Positions 23,600-34,520 of a stretch of 64,000 bases of DNA are shown piece by piece. The first letter of the stretch is position 1; each line of letters begins with the position of its first letter. The DNA is from Ditylenchus dipsaci. Taxonomy: Eukaryota; Nematoda; Chromadorea; Rhabditida; Anguinidae. The notes under the pieces were generated by a model. The model was not told the DNA's origin. It did not search any database and was given only the letters and a program-made list of their open reading frames with translations. The stretch is from NCBI GenBank assembly GCA_004194705.1, contig SADC01000910.1, forward strand, positions 248,001-312,000. Direction: 5' to 3'. A program made the position numbers and the translations under genes.

Positions 23600-23859
23600 A
23601 GCGCGACTGATTTAATTTTAAAACTGCTTTAAGAATTCAAAATCACTGTCAAATTTTGAATTCCGCTCAAGACAATAAATATTTTCTGTTCAAATTTGAA
23701 TGTTTATTGTCTTGAGAGGAATTTGAAATTTCAAAGTAATTTTAAAATTTTAAAAGCAGTTATATAATCAAAGACGAATCAGAATCGGGTTTTCAGAAAC
23801 TTTTTTCGAAACTCAGTGTTTTTCTAGGAGAAATTTTGGATGGAATTTCGACTTCAAAC
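23600..23859. repeat. Foldback MITE family V copy, interrupted by the Harbinger-like insertion
   Basis: Inverted segments around TTTTGAATTCCGCTCAAGAC (23655) and TTGTCTTGAGAGGAATTTGA (23706). Related arms occur at 12000-12190 and 34020-34130. The sequence following 25663 continues this unit, and a second tandem copy follows to about 25920. Confidence 0.55.
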
Positions 23860-24125
23860 AGCCTCATTCATACTTACCCGAAACATGCCCTGTTTCGCGA
23901 AACATGAAAATGTTTCGCGAAACAACCCACCGAAACATGTTTCGCGAAACAAAAAAATAGCTGTTTCGCGAAACATTTTCATGTTTCGCCGTGTTTCGCG
24001 AAACATGTTTCGCGAAACAGGTCCTTCGAAACATGGAGCAAAAGTGCAGTTTTTCGAAGTTTTTAGTTGTTTGCTGCACATTCTGACTGTGTGTTTTTAC
24101 TTAATTTACGTTTTTAGAAAGTCTA

Positions 24126-24443
24126 ATGGAGCAAGCAGCAATATGGTGGTGGATACATCATCAACAGAAGAAGCGAAGTTATAGCAGGCCATCTCATTTG
24201 GAAGAAGCTCGGCAAGGTCTTTATTTCAAGGCTTTTTGGCGTTATTACAACAGTTCCGAAGTCAAGGATTTAAAGTGGTTTCTCCGAGTGCAAGCAGAAT
24301 TTCTAACGACTAAGAAACAAGCTAAGATTGACTTTAATGCAAGACTGAGCAAAGCACGTGCCTGTGTAGAACACGCACTCGGAATATGGGCTACTCGTTG
24401 GCGTCTTTTTCTAGGCACAGTCAAAACTGGGCGAAAACTTTAG
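24126..24443 (+). pseudogene. PIF/Harbinger transposase C-terminal fragment
   Basis: The tail KIDFNARLSKARACVEHALG followed by IWATRWRLF matches the conserved end of Harbinger transposases (FN.RLS.AR..VE.AFGIL..RWR), including the third acidic catalytic residue (the E of VEH). The roughly 60 residues before it do not match the family, so the frame is chimeric or decayed. It stops just before the RTRAF exon. Confidence 0.6.
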
Positions 24444-24479
24444 AGCTAAAAAATGCTTTCTATTTAATCCAACCTTTCA

Positions 24480-24908
24480 GTTCAGATCAAGAAATATTGC
24501 ATTATTATGTTCTATTTGAGTGCCATCAAAGCCCAGGTAGATGAGTTTGCTTCGATTCTAGGAATTTCATTGCATTCGGATGTGGAAACTACTTCGCTGG
24601 CCATCGACAAATATTTGAAAGAGATCAGTGCTAGTTCAAATGCAGAAACTGGAGAGAAGAAATTCACGCTGCAGTCTTTTGATTTGGGAGTTCGATCAAG
24701 TGGAAACCCAAAGGTTGGTTTGGATTACCCTAATCGACCGTTAAATGTGTTCTAATTGCAGGTGGATGACTGTATTAGAGTTCTGCAACTGTTAGATGTG
24801 GCCAAACAGAGGGAATTGCAGACTCAGATCAATGAAGTGCTGGCTGGTGTGCAGAAAATTTCATCTAACCCGAAAGCAAACCTTACTTTGGCCAGGATGA
24901 GACGCTAA
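24480..24908 (+). pseudogene. RTRAF: RTRAF (C14orf166/CLE) 3' half, two exons, N-terminus missing
   Basis: RTRAF is a small RNA-associated factor of the tRNA-ligase complex and of RNA polymerase II-linked and transport complexes. Exon a (about 24480-24714) reads LSAIKAQVDEFASILG to QSFDLGVRSSGNPK. Exon b (24763-24908) reads VDDCIRVLQLLDVAKQRELQ, then TQINEVLAGVQKISSNPK and a stop. The human C-terminus has EAAQILRLLHIEELRELQTK and INEAIVAVQAIIADPK, a close match. These exons cover about the last 95 of roughly 244 residues. The first 150 residues were not found upstream; an acceptor (CTTTCAG) precedes exon a. AATAAA lies at 24958. The fragment lies wholly inside an inverted-repeat element, so capture of a gene piece is likely. 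An intact gene with distant 5' exons is the alternative. Confidence 0.75.
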
Positions 24909-25663
24909 AGCTCACGAAATATGACGTATCGCCTTTTTGTTTCCAGTTGTATGCGGAATAAAATCGTTTGTTGCTTTTCAATCATTTATTTTTTCTTGTT
25001 CCCACTACGAAGGCTGGCTCAGTTAGATTGTTAGTCTGCGGGCTTTTTTTGCTAGAAATAAATCAAAAGCTTCAATGATGATTTTCATCGGTTCATTTTC
25101 GGTTCATTTTATTTTCGGTTCAGATTTCATCGGTTCATTTATAAAATAAACCGATCAATGACGATTTGAATAAAAAGCTTCAATGATGATTTAAACTGCG
25201 TGGTTTCAACGTGAAACTGAAAATGTCTAGCAGTTTGCCCAGGTATTTAGGGTTGAGATATCTTTGAACTTGACGAAAAAAATTCCAGCGAATAATTTTC
25301 AGTAATATGACTTTGTCACCCACTTAGCATATTAAAAAATTGAGTATATCGTTCGAATATGCCTGCAATATTATATTTTAGCATTTTTTATCGCCGAAAC
25401 CACTGTAAAAAAGAAAGATTTATTAAAAACTACACAACAAGAATCATTAACACAGATTTGAGCCGTATTAACAAGCATTACATTACCATGTTTCGAAACC
25501 CCTGTTTCGCGAAACATGTTTCGCGAAACATTCCCCCGAAACATGTTTCGGCGGTTGTTTCGCGAAACACTTTCTTATTTCGCGAAACACCGATGTTTCG
25601 GGGATTGTTTCGCAAAACATGTGTTTTGTTTCGATGTTTCGGGTAAGTATGAATGAGGCTAAC

Positions 25664-25920
25664 CCAAAATGAGCTATCAAGCAGTTTAGTTAAAGAAGTG
25701 TAAGTAGTCGAACTGGCCCGGACAAGCTCTAAACTCAATGGTTTTTAGGTGGATTTTTGGATGAAATTTTGACTTCGAACCCCATTTAGAGCTGATTTTT
25801 GTAAAAAAAACTCGGTGTTGATGTCTTATAATGGTGAAAACTATAGAAGCTCAGCTACAAAATAAGCTATCAAACAGTATAATGTGAAAACTGTGAAAGG
25901 TCTAAGTGGCCGGACAAGCT
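25664..25920. repeat. Two tandem units of foldback family V flank
   Basis: AGCTATCAAGCAGTTTAG... at 25671 and AGCTATCAAACAGTATAATG at 25864 begin similar blocks, each ending GGCC(C)GGACAAGCT (25713, 25911). GGATTTTTGGATGAAATTTT at 25751 repeats the left flank of the Harbinger-like insertion. Confidence 0.55.
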
Positions 25921-26300
25921 TATGAGGGTACCCGGGAAGAAGTACCCAGGTGGGGTACGCAGGAAAGGGTACGCAGGTGGTGTTTATCAAAAAGAGGTAC
26001 CAATTCAGGATTCAGTGGCATTCAGGAGGGAGTACATAAGTAGGGGTACCTAGATAGTGCCTTTTCGATAATGGGAAGGGTTGTCCAGGAGGGGGGGGGT
26101 CTCAGAAGGGAGGTGACGAGGTGGTGGTACCCAAAAAGTGGTCTCCAGGAGGGATTACATAGGTGCGAGATACTCCGGAAGAGATTCCTGTGTGAATGTT
26201 TTCCAGACGGGGGAGATCTAGAAGGGGGTATTCATGCGAGGAAACCCAGGTGGTTGTAGTCACGTAGTGGTAATTATGTAGTTATACCCAGGTAGTGTTA
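25921..26300. repeat. Degenerate GGTAC/GGAGG minisatellite-like tract
   Basis: Purine-rich strand with irregular units such as GGGTACCCGGGAAGAAGTAC, CAGGTGGGGTACGCAGG and CCAGGAGGG at roughly 20-30 bp spacing. The frame at 26071-26259 is a by-product of the repeat. Confidence 0.5.
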
Positions 26301-26598
26301 GTTGTTTTACTGAAATAAGCGTTTATATGAACTTGTAGTCGATATTTCGGTGTGTGGACAAGCCGCGAATGCGGCTGGCGCCTTCCTAGTTATATACCGT
26401 TTAGAGTTTTTTGTGATAAAGGTTGAAATTTTACTTGAAATCTTTGGTTCTATCTTAAAAGAATATTTGAACCAAATCATAGTTGCAATGCCAAAATTCA
26501 CTTGGCTGTCTGTTTTAAAAGTTGAAACGTTGACTTCAAATACTTTTCAAGCCCCTTTGTACACCTAAATCAACTGGTAAATATTCTTTGTACCCTAA

Positions 26599-29500
26599 AT
26601 GTTCTATCAGAACTGGCACAAAAAGACAGTGGATCTGCTGACTCCTAAAGCCAACAACTATCCATTTAATTGCTTAAATGAGAGTGCCTCAAACTCACAG
26701 CAACTAAACCAAATAGAAGATCTGGATCAGAAGCCTATTGGCCATTTGCTCCAAACCTACAACACGATTTACAATGGCGAAGAAATATGGGAGAAGAGCA
26801 GGCAGAAGAGAGCACCAGTAGTTGGGGACATATTTGGTCAGATGAATCCAACAATAAAGACACCGAACGAATTTTGGCTTTGAAGAAGTGTATGAACAGG
26901 TTGACTATTTTGCAGGAGGGCCAAGGAAAGTGCAAAAATGTGAGTCGCTAAGCATAATACATAAGTACTAAGAAGTAGTTTTATTAAAAAAAAGATCTCT
27001 AAAATGACTCGACTAAATGCAAAAAAAACATAATTAAAATTTTCGTAGAGTCTGGATGAGTTGGAATCAAAGTATTGTTCAGTTGCTGAAAAGACTAGTT
27101 CGTTGCACAACGCATGTGACCAGCTAATGAGTCAACAAACCCAGTTGGCTGCTGCCAATGAACAAATCAAGGCCAATCTGCATCACTACCAACAGTATGA
27201 ATGGCTCATGAAGGTTTTTCCTTCAACTTTGCTGAATTTACTGCTAATAAAATAAAATTGTTTTAGAAGTTGCAAACTTCCAAGCTGTCTTTGTCAGGCA
27301 CATTGTTCACCCAATTCTGTCTACCCTACATGAATGCATCACTTACTTGAAAAGCCATACCGACGAAAAAGAGGCTGAAGTATATTTGAGGAAGTATGAG
27401 CAGTGTTTGAGCAAGTAAGTTTTTGATTTTGTCAAGAAAAATTGCATCAAGGAAACGAAGAAAATAATGATTTACATTTTCGAAAATCAAATAGTTAAAA
27501 ATAACAATAATTGTTTAACTTAAAAGAGAGTCCAATTTTTAAATATTGACTGCTTTCTAAGTCCAACCCCAATTTAGATCATTAACAGCCATCAAAGCGG
27601 GTGTTTTAGCCGATTTGGAGTCCTGCAAGGATGATGTTCTGTATAGACAGTCCAGAGCAGGACACAACCCTCAACACCCAGTAACTGGCACAGCCACAAT
27701 ACCACTTCCTCTGCACAATCCTCTTCTTACGTTGACGACGACACTTTTGCTTTGCTCTACGGTGTGTTTGGTGTCAAAGCGAACACAGTCAGGTAGGTGC
27801 AAGTTGTTTTAGTAATTGAGAATCATCAACTTATTTAGAAACGCCATTTCCCAGGCCCACCAATTCTTCGCGGACTGCTTAGAGTACCAAACAGTGGTGT
27901 TGGAGTTGGAGCACGAGTACTTTCAGATCAGAGAGCACTTACTAAGACCAATCGTGAATGTGACAATACAGCAGTTGTGCCAGCGTCACTCCAATTCATC
28001 CTGCACATTTACCAGAGACGGATGCACCTTTTTGTTGAGGCTCTGTGACGACGAGTTTAGACTCTACAAGCAATTTTTGTGATCAGTCCTCTGGATGCGG
28101 ACGGCAATATGGGCACTAGGTGAGTGTAATCTGCAATTTTTTCAAAGTTCGACCAATTAGATTTTGGAACTTGTGCACTTGGGGCTTCTTTTTTGGTTAA
28201 CTGTGAATAGGGTTTAAGCATCTCCTGAGTATTTTTCATAAGCTAAGAACGATGAAAAAGTTGTTTACCAACAATTTCCTCACTAAAAGTTAGGTTTTCA
28301 AGAAAAAATTGGTTACCGAAATTTGACCAAATGCCTTGGTCACCCAAGGTAAAAGATCTTATAATGAGGTATCCTATCATGTTTTGGGTCTTGGTCGGGA
28401 TTGTGTCTAAGGTATATGAGTGCGCGAATCTCTAACTCTCAAGCCCCTGCGGCCCCGAAGAAGGCGCAGGGGCTTGATGCGCACACCCACATACCTTAGA
28501 CACAAATCACTCGAAAGTGACTCTGGATGCATAAATATCTATGCATACCAGAATTTCTTCATGCGGTAGGCCCCAGTATTCAAAACTATGTTCAAGTCCT
28601 ATCTTTTTTGGTCTTTTTAACGATATCCAAGTACCATTTCGGGTTCAATTAGCTTGGGGACCAAGGCAATTGGTCAAGCTTTGTAACCAATTTTTTGAAA
28701 ACCTAACTTTTTATTAAGAGAATTATTAGAAAACATATTTTTCGTCGTTCTTAGCATATAAAAATTACTTAGGAGACATTTAAACACTATTCACAGTTAT
28801 ACAAAAAGGTGCCCCGAGTGCACAAGTGCCTCAGTTTTTTTTGTCAAGATCCACGAAAAAATACAAAAACTCCATATTAAGAATAGTCACATCCACTGCA
28901 TTTTCAGGTCATCAGTTTCGTCCAACACGTTTATGGCAGCAACAATGTCAGCTGATGTGCAGTATTTCTGGCAGCAAAGTTGCCGTTCTTTTGATGGTTT
29001 CATCGAAGGCCTGTGCAGAATTTTATATGATACTCTTAGGCCACTCATCATCCACAACCCTCACCTTGAAACACTGGCTCAATTGTGCTCTTTGTTAAAG
29101 GTAAGTATTGGTTTACCATATTGTCCGGATTTTCTGCTGACCTTTTTGTGAAAATGGAATTTTAATCTTTTTTAGGTAGAAATGATAGAAGACCGTTGTG
29201 GTATGCTGATGTCTCTGCCTTCAGGTCTTCCAGGTGGTACCACAACCGGCATGAATACCCCTAGATTCGGTGATTCTGGAAGTGGAGCTTTGGTCCATCG
29301 CAGCATAAGTACCGAAGCAGGAGCTTCTGAGTTCCTAGCTAACCCTAGAGCTGGCTTTGCTCGAGTCATGGGCGAGCTAGTAGGCGATATTGTCGAAAGA
29401 ATTGTATACAGGTAAAGGATAATAAAATTTTGTTTTCTTTTTTACAATATTGGTTGCAGAACCTCTCTATTCGCCCAGTCAGATGTGCTAGGCTATACTC

Positions 29501-31382
29501 CTGCACCAGGAGATTTGGCCTATCCCGAAAGGTTGGTTATGATGAAGGACATCAATGCTACAACCACCGCTGCTGCCAATCATACAGATAATATAGAGCG
29601 TGAGACAGGCAAGTCAGGTCCTAGCAATGCTCAGACAGCAGCCATTGACCTGCACTGTTTGTGGTACCCTACTGTCCGAAGAACTGTGATGTGTCTTAGC
29701 AAACTGTACAAATGTCTAGACGTGAGTTTTCTGTAGTAAGGGCTATTAGAGGTCTCAGACGGCCTGATTTTCATTAGTTTTTCTAACTTTTTAAAATAAA
29801 AAAGATAATTTTGGTCTGAAAACCAAGTTTTTAGCTTTTTTGTTTAAGAGTTTTTTTATTGCTCTAGCTTGGTTTCTTCACAGTCAAGTTGGTAGCCCTG
29901 AGCGTTACATTGATATAGGGTTGAAATTATTGGTAAAATTATTGAAAATTATTCCAATTAAAATTTTGATCAGTTAAAGTGATAAAAATGCCTATCAACA
30001 TCCTAAAATGACCTCACATGTGTTTGTAGCCAAATAATGGCTTTTCCAAAATATTCCAATGAAACTTTATATACTATTCGAAAGAGGATGGAAAGAGCTA
30101 CAAAACCATATGTTTGGAATATTTTTTCGAAAAAGATTTCATTACTAAAAATCAGCACAAAATTCCGTGCAGAATTTATTTGTCGCCAGTTAAAATGAAG
30201 TTAATTTAGCAAGCTGTCTTCTTAAGTATAAGTCGAGAGTTGCTAGATGCCTGCTGTCAGTCACTGGAGCTTGCTGCTCAAAAAATCCGAACTTTGCCAA
30301 TTAATCCAGGTAATCTTTCACAAAAAACATCTTTTTGAACAAAAATTTTGTTCAGCGAAAGTAAGTGTTAAGTCAGCTGGGAGATCGCTGGATGCAGAGC
30401 TTTTTATTGTTAAACACTTGCTTATCTTGCGAGAACAAACAAGGTACGTAGAAAATATTTATAATGAATTATTATGACATCCTTATTTTTAGTCCCTACC
30501 GAATCACTTCGAAGAAAAGTGGTGGTCGAGGCAGTAATGCTTCTCTGTCCCGCTCTAACTCTATAGGCAACGTAGCTGTAGAAAGTGGCCAAAACTCAGC
30601 AGTAGCCCCTCAGTTCGACTACTCTTTGGACTTGAGCATGTACAAGAGCAATATGTTCCAGTTGTGGAACTCTGAAAACAGAGGCCGCTGGTTTGAGTTG
30701 AGCTCCAACAACGCCTTGCTTTCCTTCCTACTAGCAGCTCCAGTCCAAGTCAGCGAATTACAGACTGACAGCAGAAGGATTATTGAGGGACACTTAAAAA
30801 GATATTGCTATGACTTGATCAGATTTGTGACTAATTTGTTAGTAGGAAACGAGCTTCAGAAGTTGTCTGAGATTGCACATCATTATGAGGTAGGCTCTTA
30901 AATAATGACCGCACAACTTCTTATAAAGCAAGGAGAATTTCTTCATTCCTGGCAATTCCATATTGGCCAACTCAAAAAAATGAAAACCGCAATTTTAGAA
31001 CACACAGCAAAATCCCTCAGCAATTGAAAACCAGCAATCACAAGCCAAGTTAACAAAGCCAGAACAACTAAGTCCCAAAGCCATGCATGATAGCGTTAGC
31101 CTTGCCTTCAAGAATTTACGTCAGAATTGGCCGGCGGTAAGAGTTTATCAATTTTTTCCAAAAGTTGAAAAGATTTTTAAATCTATGCAGGTACGCTCAG
31201 CCTTTTCTCTGTACATTGGAGTAAGAGAGACAGAGGAGATCCTGCTGCAACCAATCCGCAAAGCAGTAGTCAACCTGTTCACCAATATTAATCTTCATAC
31301 TCAAAAGTACTGCACTGAAGAGCAAAGACAAGTGGCTTGTGTGCCTAATCAAGAACAAATATGGCTTTTGTTAAATGCTTAA
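26599..31382 (+). CDS. COG3: Conserved oligomeric Golgi complex subunit 3 (COG3), thirteen exons
   Basis: COG3 is a lobe A subunit of the tethering complex for retrograde vesicles at the Golgi. Exons: 26599-26938 ([14 protein letters not shown]), 27050-27213 ([26 protein letters not shown]), 27267-27415, 27579-27794 ([20 protein letters not shown]), 27840-28120 ([20 protein letters not shown]), 28907-29100 ([20 protein letters not shown]), 29176-29411, 29460-29720 ([20 protein letters not shown] and [19 protein letters not shown]), 30210-30309, 30355-30444 ([14 protein letters not shown]), 30492-30890 ([11 protein letters not shown]), 31000-31138 and 31191-31382. Each block matches human COG3 in order. 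Four frame breaks (near 26784, 27308, 27682, 28078) each equal one missing base in an A, T, C or T run. Because COG3 is usually single-copy and needed, assembly deletion is the likelier cause. An intron at 28120-28907 holds a family X MITE. Confidence 0.92.
28390..28616. mobile_element. MITE family X in a COG3 intron
   Basis: GTGTCTAAGGTATATGAGTG at the left pairs with CACACCCACATACCTTAGAC near 28482; an inner hairpin is made of AAGCCCCTGCGG and GCGCAGGGGCTT. A second hairpin follows around GATGCATAAATATCTATGCA, then GCGGTAGGCCCCAGTATTC. Other copies: 12600-12920 (partial), 59695-59936, 63210-63492 and a scrap near 54900-54990. Confidence 0.65.
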
Positions 31383-32519
31383 AATGCCAAATTATTGTTT
31401 TTTAAATGAACAAGTAATATATAAATATGATGAATATCATCACAAGGTCTTATAGTCAATAAATTTGAAAAATACATTATTGGAAAAAAGAACATCTACC
31501 GGGGCGAAAAAAGTTCTAGCGGTTTTTTGAAGCTAATGTTAAGGCGAAAAACCCCAAAATCAACTTTTTCAGAAAATACGGTATAGCGCTTTTCTTACCG
31601 CGTCAATTGGTGTATCACACGGTATACATTCTATTTGAAATTGTTGCAATATAAATATAAACAAAAAAATGGATTTTGCCAGTCTGTGCTTACAAATACG
31701 CCTCGACAATGTCGCCGGAGGAAAGTTTTGTTAGCCCAATTTTTGATTACGCATCGAGCTGATTTTATCAGGATCAGTTTTTCTCGGCTATTTTCACTGA
31801 TCCTGAAAAAATCACCTCGATGCGTAATCAAAAATTGGACTAACAAAGCGTTCCTCCGGGCGACATTGTCTATTTAAAAGGGACAATGTCCGGGCCCCCA
31901 ACCCCGATTTTCGACTAAGATTTCAGAGTCAAAGCTATTTTCAATTGACAATTTCAAGATTTTGAAGGGTTTGAAAAAAGAAGCCGCAGGGAGTCTATCA
32001 GAGAAAAAACGTTACGAATTGGAAAAATATCGTCTACTAGATAAACCACATGAAAGCGGTGCCAGTAAATCCAAAAACCCCATCACTGACCTTCTTACAT
32101 TAGCCAAATTTCTTATTTGAGCTAATATTTTTTGAGATTAAACATTTTAATTTTCATCACCTTTTTCCAAAAAATCCATAAAAATTTTTTTGTTTGCGAA
32201 TTTCATGTAACTTCTTTGCTCTTTAAAAGAAGGTGTCCATCAAAAAAGACGGCTGTACTAATAAAAATTGTTCCCGCCAAATTTTGTTGCATAGGCAAAC
32301 CACATTGATTTGCCTTTGAATGAAATTTTAAGTTGACCATTTAAATAATTTAGCTTTTTTATATGCTTTATTTGTATATACAGTCGCCGCTCGATACAAC
32401 ATGCGGTAAAAAAATATTTGATTGGCTTGAAAGAAATAAAGGCTGAGCTGAGTCACAGTTGTGTCGAGCGGCCACTGTATATAATACCTAATATCAATAT
32501 CCGTGTGTACTAAACTATG
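31383..32519. other. Intergenic; foldback and Tigger MITE, no gene
   Basis: A foldback at about 31700-31870 has arms around TGTCGCCGGAGGAA and TCCTCCGGGCGACA plus an inner pair AATTTTTGATTACGCATCGA. A solitary Tigger-type end, GAAAATACGGTATA, is at 31573. A 97-bp MITE is listed separately. Confidence 0.5.
32381..32477. mobile_element. 97-bp Tigger-type MITE
   Basis: CAGTCGCCGCTCGATACAAC at the left and TTGTGTCGAGCGGCCACTG at the right are inverted, with TA duplicated on both sides (32379-32380, 32478-32479). Confidence 0.7.
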
Positions 32520-32692
32520 CGTTTGGTACACAATTTCACGCTGAACACGATAGTTCAAAGAAATTCGGAAATAGGAGAGATTCGAACGAATTTAACAGCT
32601 TATGAAGTTGCATCACGGACTTCTTCAAATCTCTTTATTTTTTGACAAGTCCTAAATTCTAAGACTGGATTCGTGCTCAGCATAGTTTTAAA

Positions 32693-33995
32693 TAGAGCTG
32701 TGAAAAACACCGGTGATAATCTTTCCGGTAATATTCCCGGAATATTACCGGTGATAATCTTTTTTTTCGGTAATATTCGGTAATAATTTTATTTACACAA
32801 CTCAGCCCAACTCAATCAAAATCGCACACAAACATATCACATTCTTCATCAAAAATGCATTCTTCAAATTCTGGTTCTCTATCTTCTTCGATTTCTTCTG
32901 ATTGCTGTTCCAGTCGCATTTTCTTGAAAAGAGCAGTGTACTCCAGCATAAGATTTTGCTTGATGAACGTTACTTGAGAGACGGTGTGGACTTTCATGCT
33001 GAAATTGATCATAAAAAGTTGCCACTCATTCCACTCCAACAAAAACTAACCTGTTGCGCAGTTTAGTGTAAATTCCGCCGCGGATTGACCAATTCCTTTC
33101 TGTCGACGCAGCTGTGATTGGCACGTTGTGAAGCATTTGGACGACTTTGGAGAGGAGCGTATCTGAAAAAAAAGTTTTCCACCATGTGAGCGCTTCCATT
33201 GAATCGACTGCTTCCCAAGCATAGCGACGTATGTTTTTTTTAAATTTGCCTGTACCAGCCAGCCTTTCAGCCCATCCTGTCATCACCTAAATTAAGATTT
33301 TATTCTACATTCTCTACAAAAAGTTTTATTTGCTACTTGTCGCTCTTTGCCAGCAAACACTGGGTTTTTCAGGAACTTGTTCGCCAAGAGTTCGATTGCT
33401 TTTTGCGTATCTTCATTAGTTAGCGCTTGTCCTAGGTCTGATGGTGCAAGCACATCCAAGACATACGCGACATCAAATTTCCCAAATTTTTCTCGGCTTT
33501 GCAAAATCTGAACAATTGTTTACAACCAGAAAAGTCGATACGATCCCACATCGATAATCACATCCTTGATTTGGTCGAAGAACACACTGGCTTCAACTGC
33601 TGCTATAGACTTCTTGGGTTCCCAGTATATCGGCCATGCTTTAAAGCATCACAATTCGGATTGCAGAACCGGCAGTAGCCAACAAACTTGCTCTTCTCTT
33701 CTTTACGAGTGAAATAGCTCCAACAGCAAGAAAGCGGCTTTGTTTGTTTTGACTTCTATAAAAAAAACCAAAAAGTAAAAGCACATAAAGATAGCAAGTC
33801 ACTACTACAATTAATCTCTTATATGATATATAAAAAGAATGAAAAATAAATGCAGGGACAAAAATTTTTGGTAAATTTGAAAGGCATTTTATTAGCAAAA
33901 GATTATCACCATTTTTTTTCTCTCGGTGATATTCCAGGTGATAATCGGTGTTTTTCTGGGAATATTCCCGGGATTATTCCCATTTCACAGCTCTA
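32693..33995 (-). mobile_element. hAT transposon remnant with CCGGTAATATTACCGG ends
   Basis: Exact 8-bp target duplication GTTTTAAA (32685-32692, 33996-34003). Terminal repeats TAGAGCTGTGAAA and TTTCACAGCTCTA. Subterminal arrays use CCGGTAATATTCCCGG and GGTGATAATC at the left and GGTGATATTCC and GGGAATATTCCCGGGA at the right. Internal transposase pieces on the minus strand are decayed. Confidence 0.88.
32812..33504 (-). pseudogene. hAT transposase C-terminal region, broken
   Basis: Pieces read in order on the minus strand: 33292-33504 (KFDVAYVLDVLAPSDLGQAL), 33026-33286 (AWEAVDSMEALTWWKTFF, then VPITAASTERNWSIRGGIYT) and 32812-33042 (acidic end). The TAASTERNWS.R block is the hAT C-terminal dimerisation motif, in the spelling used by plant-like hAT families. 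The catalytic core upstream is not recognisable. Confidence 0.7.
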
Positions 33996-34520
33996 GTTTT
34001 AAAACTGCTTTAAAACTATTACAGTCACCGACAAATTTCAAATTCAGTTTAAGACAATAAATATTTGATGTTTCGAAAACTCGAAATTAAATCTTTGAAT
34101 GTCTTGAGCGGAAATTGAAGCAAGACTCCAAAGTCAGTATTTAGAATTTGCTAAAAGATCAAGAGATTTCGAGAAGTTCGTAATAAAAGTTCAAAAGCCA
34201 GGAGTCCTTCACTTGCTTGCAATTTTTTCAGCCATTGTGCTGTCATCTTTGTTGCTCTAGCCCTCGGTATTTTTCTTTTTTGTTCTTTTTTCAGCCCTCG
34301 GTTAATTACGAACTTCTTTAAATCTGAGCACAGCGTGAAATTCTGCACAAAACGCTTAGTTTGTCAAACATGGCTTTACCATGTTGAAAGACGGCCTCTT
34401 CTGGGCAGTAAATTAGAAAGATTGCTTTCATTTACTTGCCAGAAATCCCAATGCAAAGAAGGCATTTTTAACATGGACAATTTTAAGTGAAAATCTGAAA
34501 TCAGTTTTTAGATCAAAATA

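Larger units (their letters stand above)
23860..25660 (+). mobile_element. PIF/Harbinger-like element with TGTTTCGCGAAACA arrays, carrying host gene exons
   Basis: Terminal inverted repeats AGCCTCATTCATACTTACC (from 23860) and GGTAAGTATGAATGAGGCT (to 25660). A 3-bp duplication AAC flanks it (23857-23859, 25661-25663); removing the element rejoins a unit that matches the neighbouring tandem copy at 25750-25790. Three-bp duplications are typical of Harbinger elements. Each end carries an array of the palindrome TGTTTCGCGAAACA (23890-24030, 25497-25630). Inside are a Harbinger-type transposase scrap and the last two exons of RTRAF. Confidence 0.75.
32520..34355. mobile_element. Foldback element family V, split by a hAT insertion
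   Basis: Ends ACAATTTCACGCTGAACACG (about 32530) and its counterpart GCGTGAAATTCTGCACAAAA (about 34333) are inverted. The same end sequence, TGCAGAATTTCACGCTGAGC, occurs in both arms of the 11.4-13.8 kb nest. The hAT element at 32693-33995 sits inside, with its own target duplication. Confidence 0.65.

Noticed and set aside
23840..25738. Frames rich in MFRETCFAKHVSRN-type repeats
   Set aside because: Translation of the TGTTTCGCGAAACA array in several frames.
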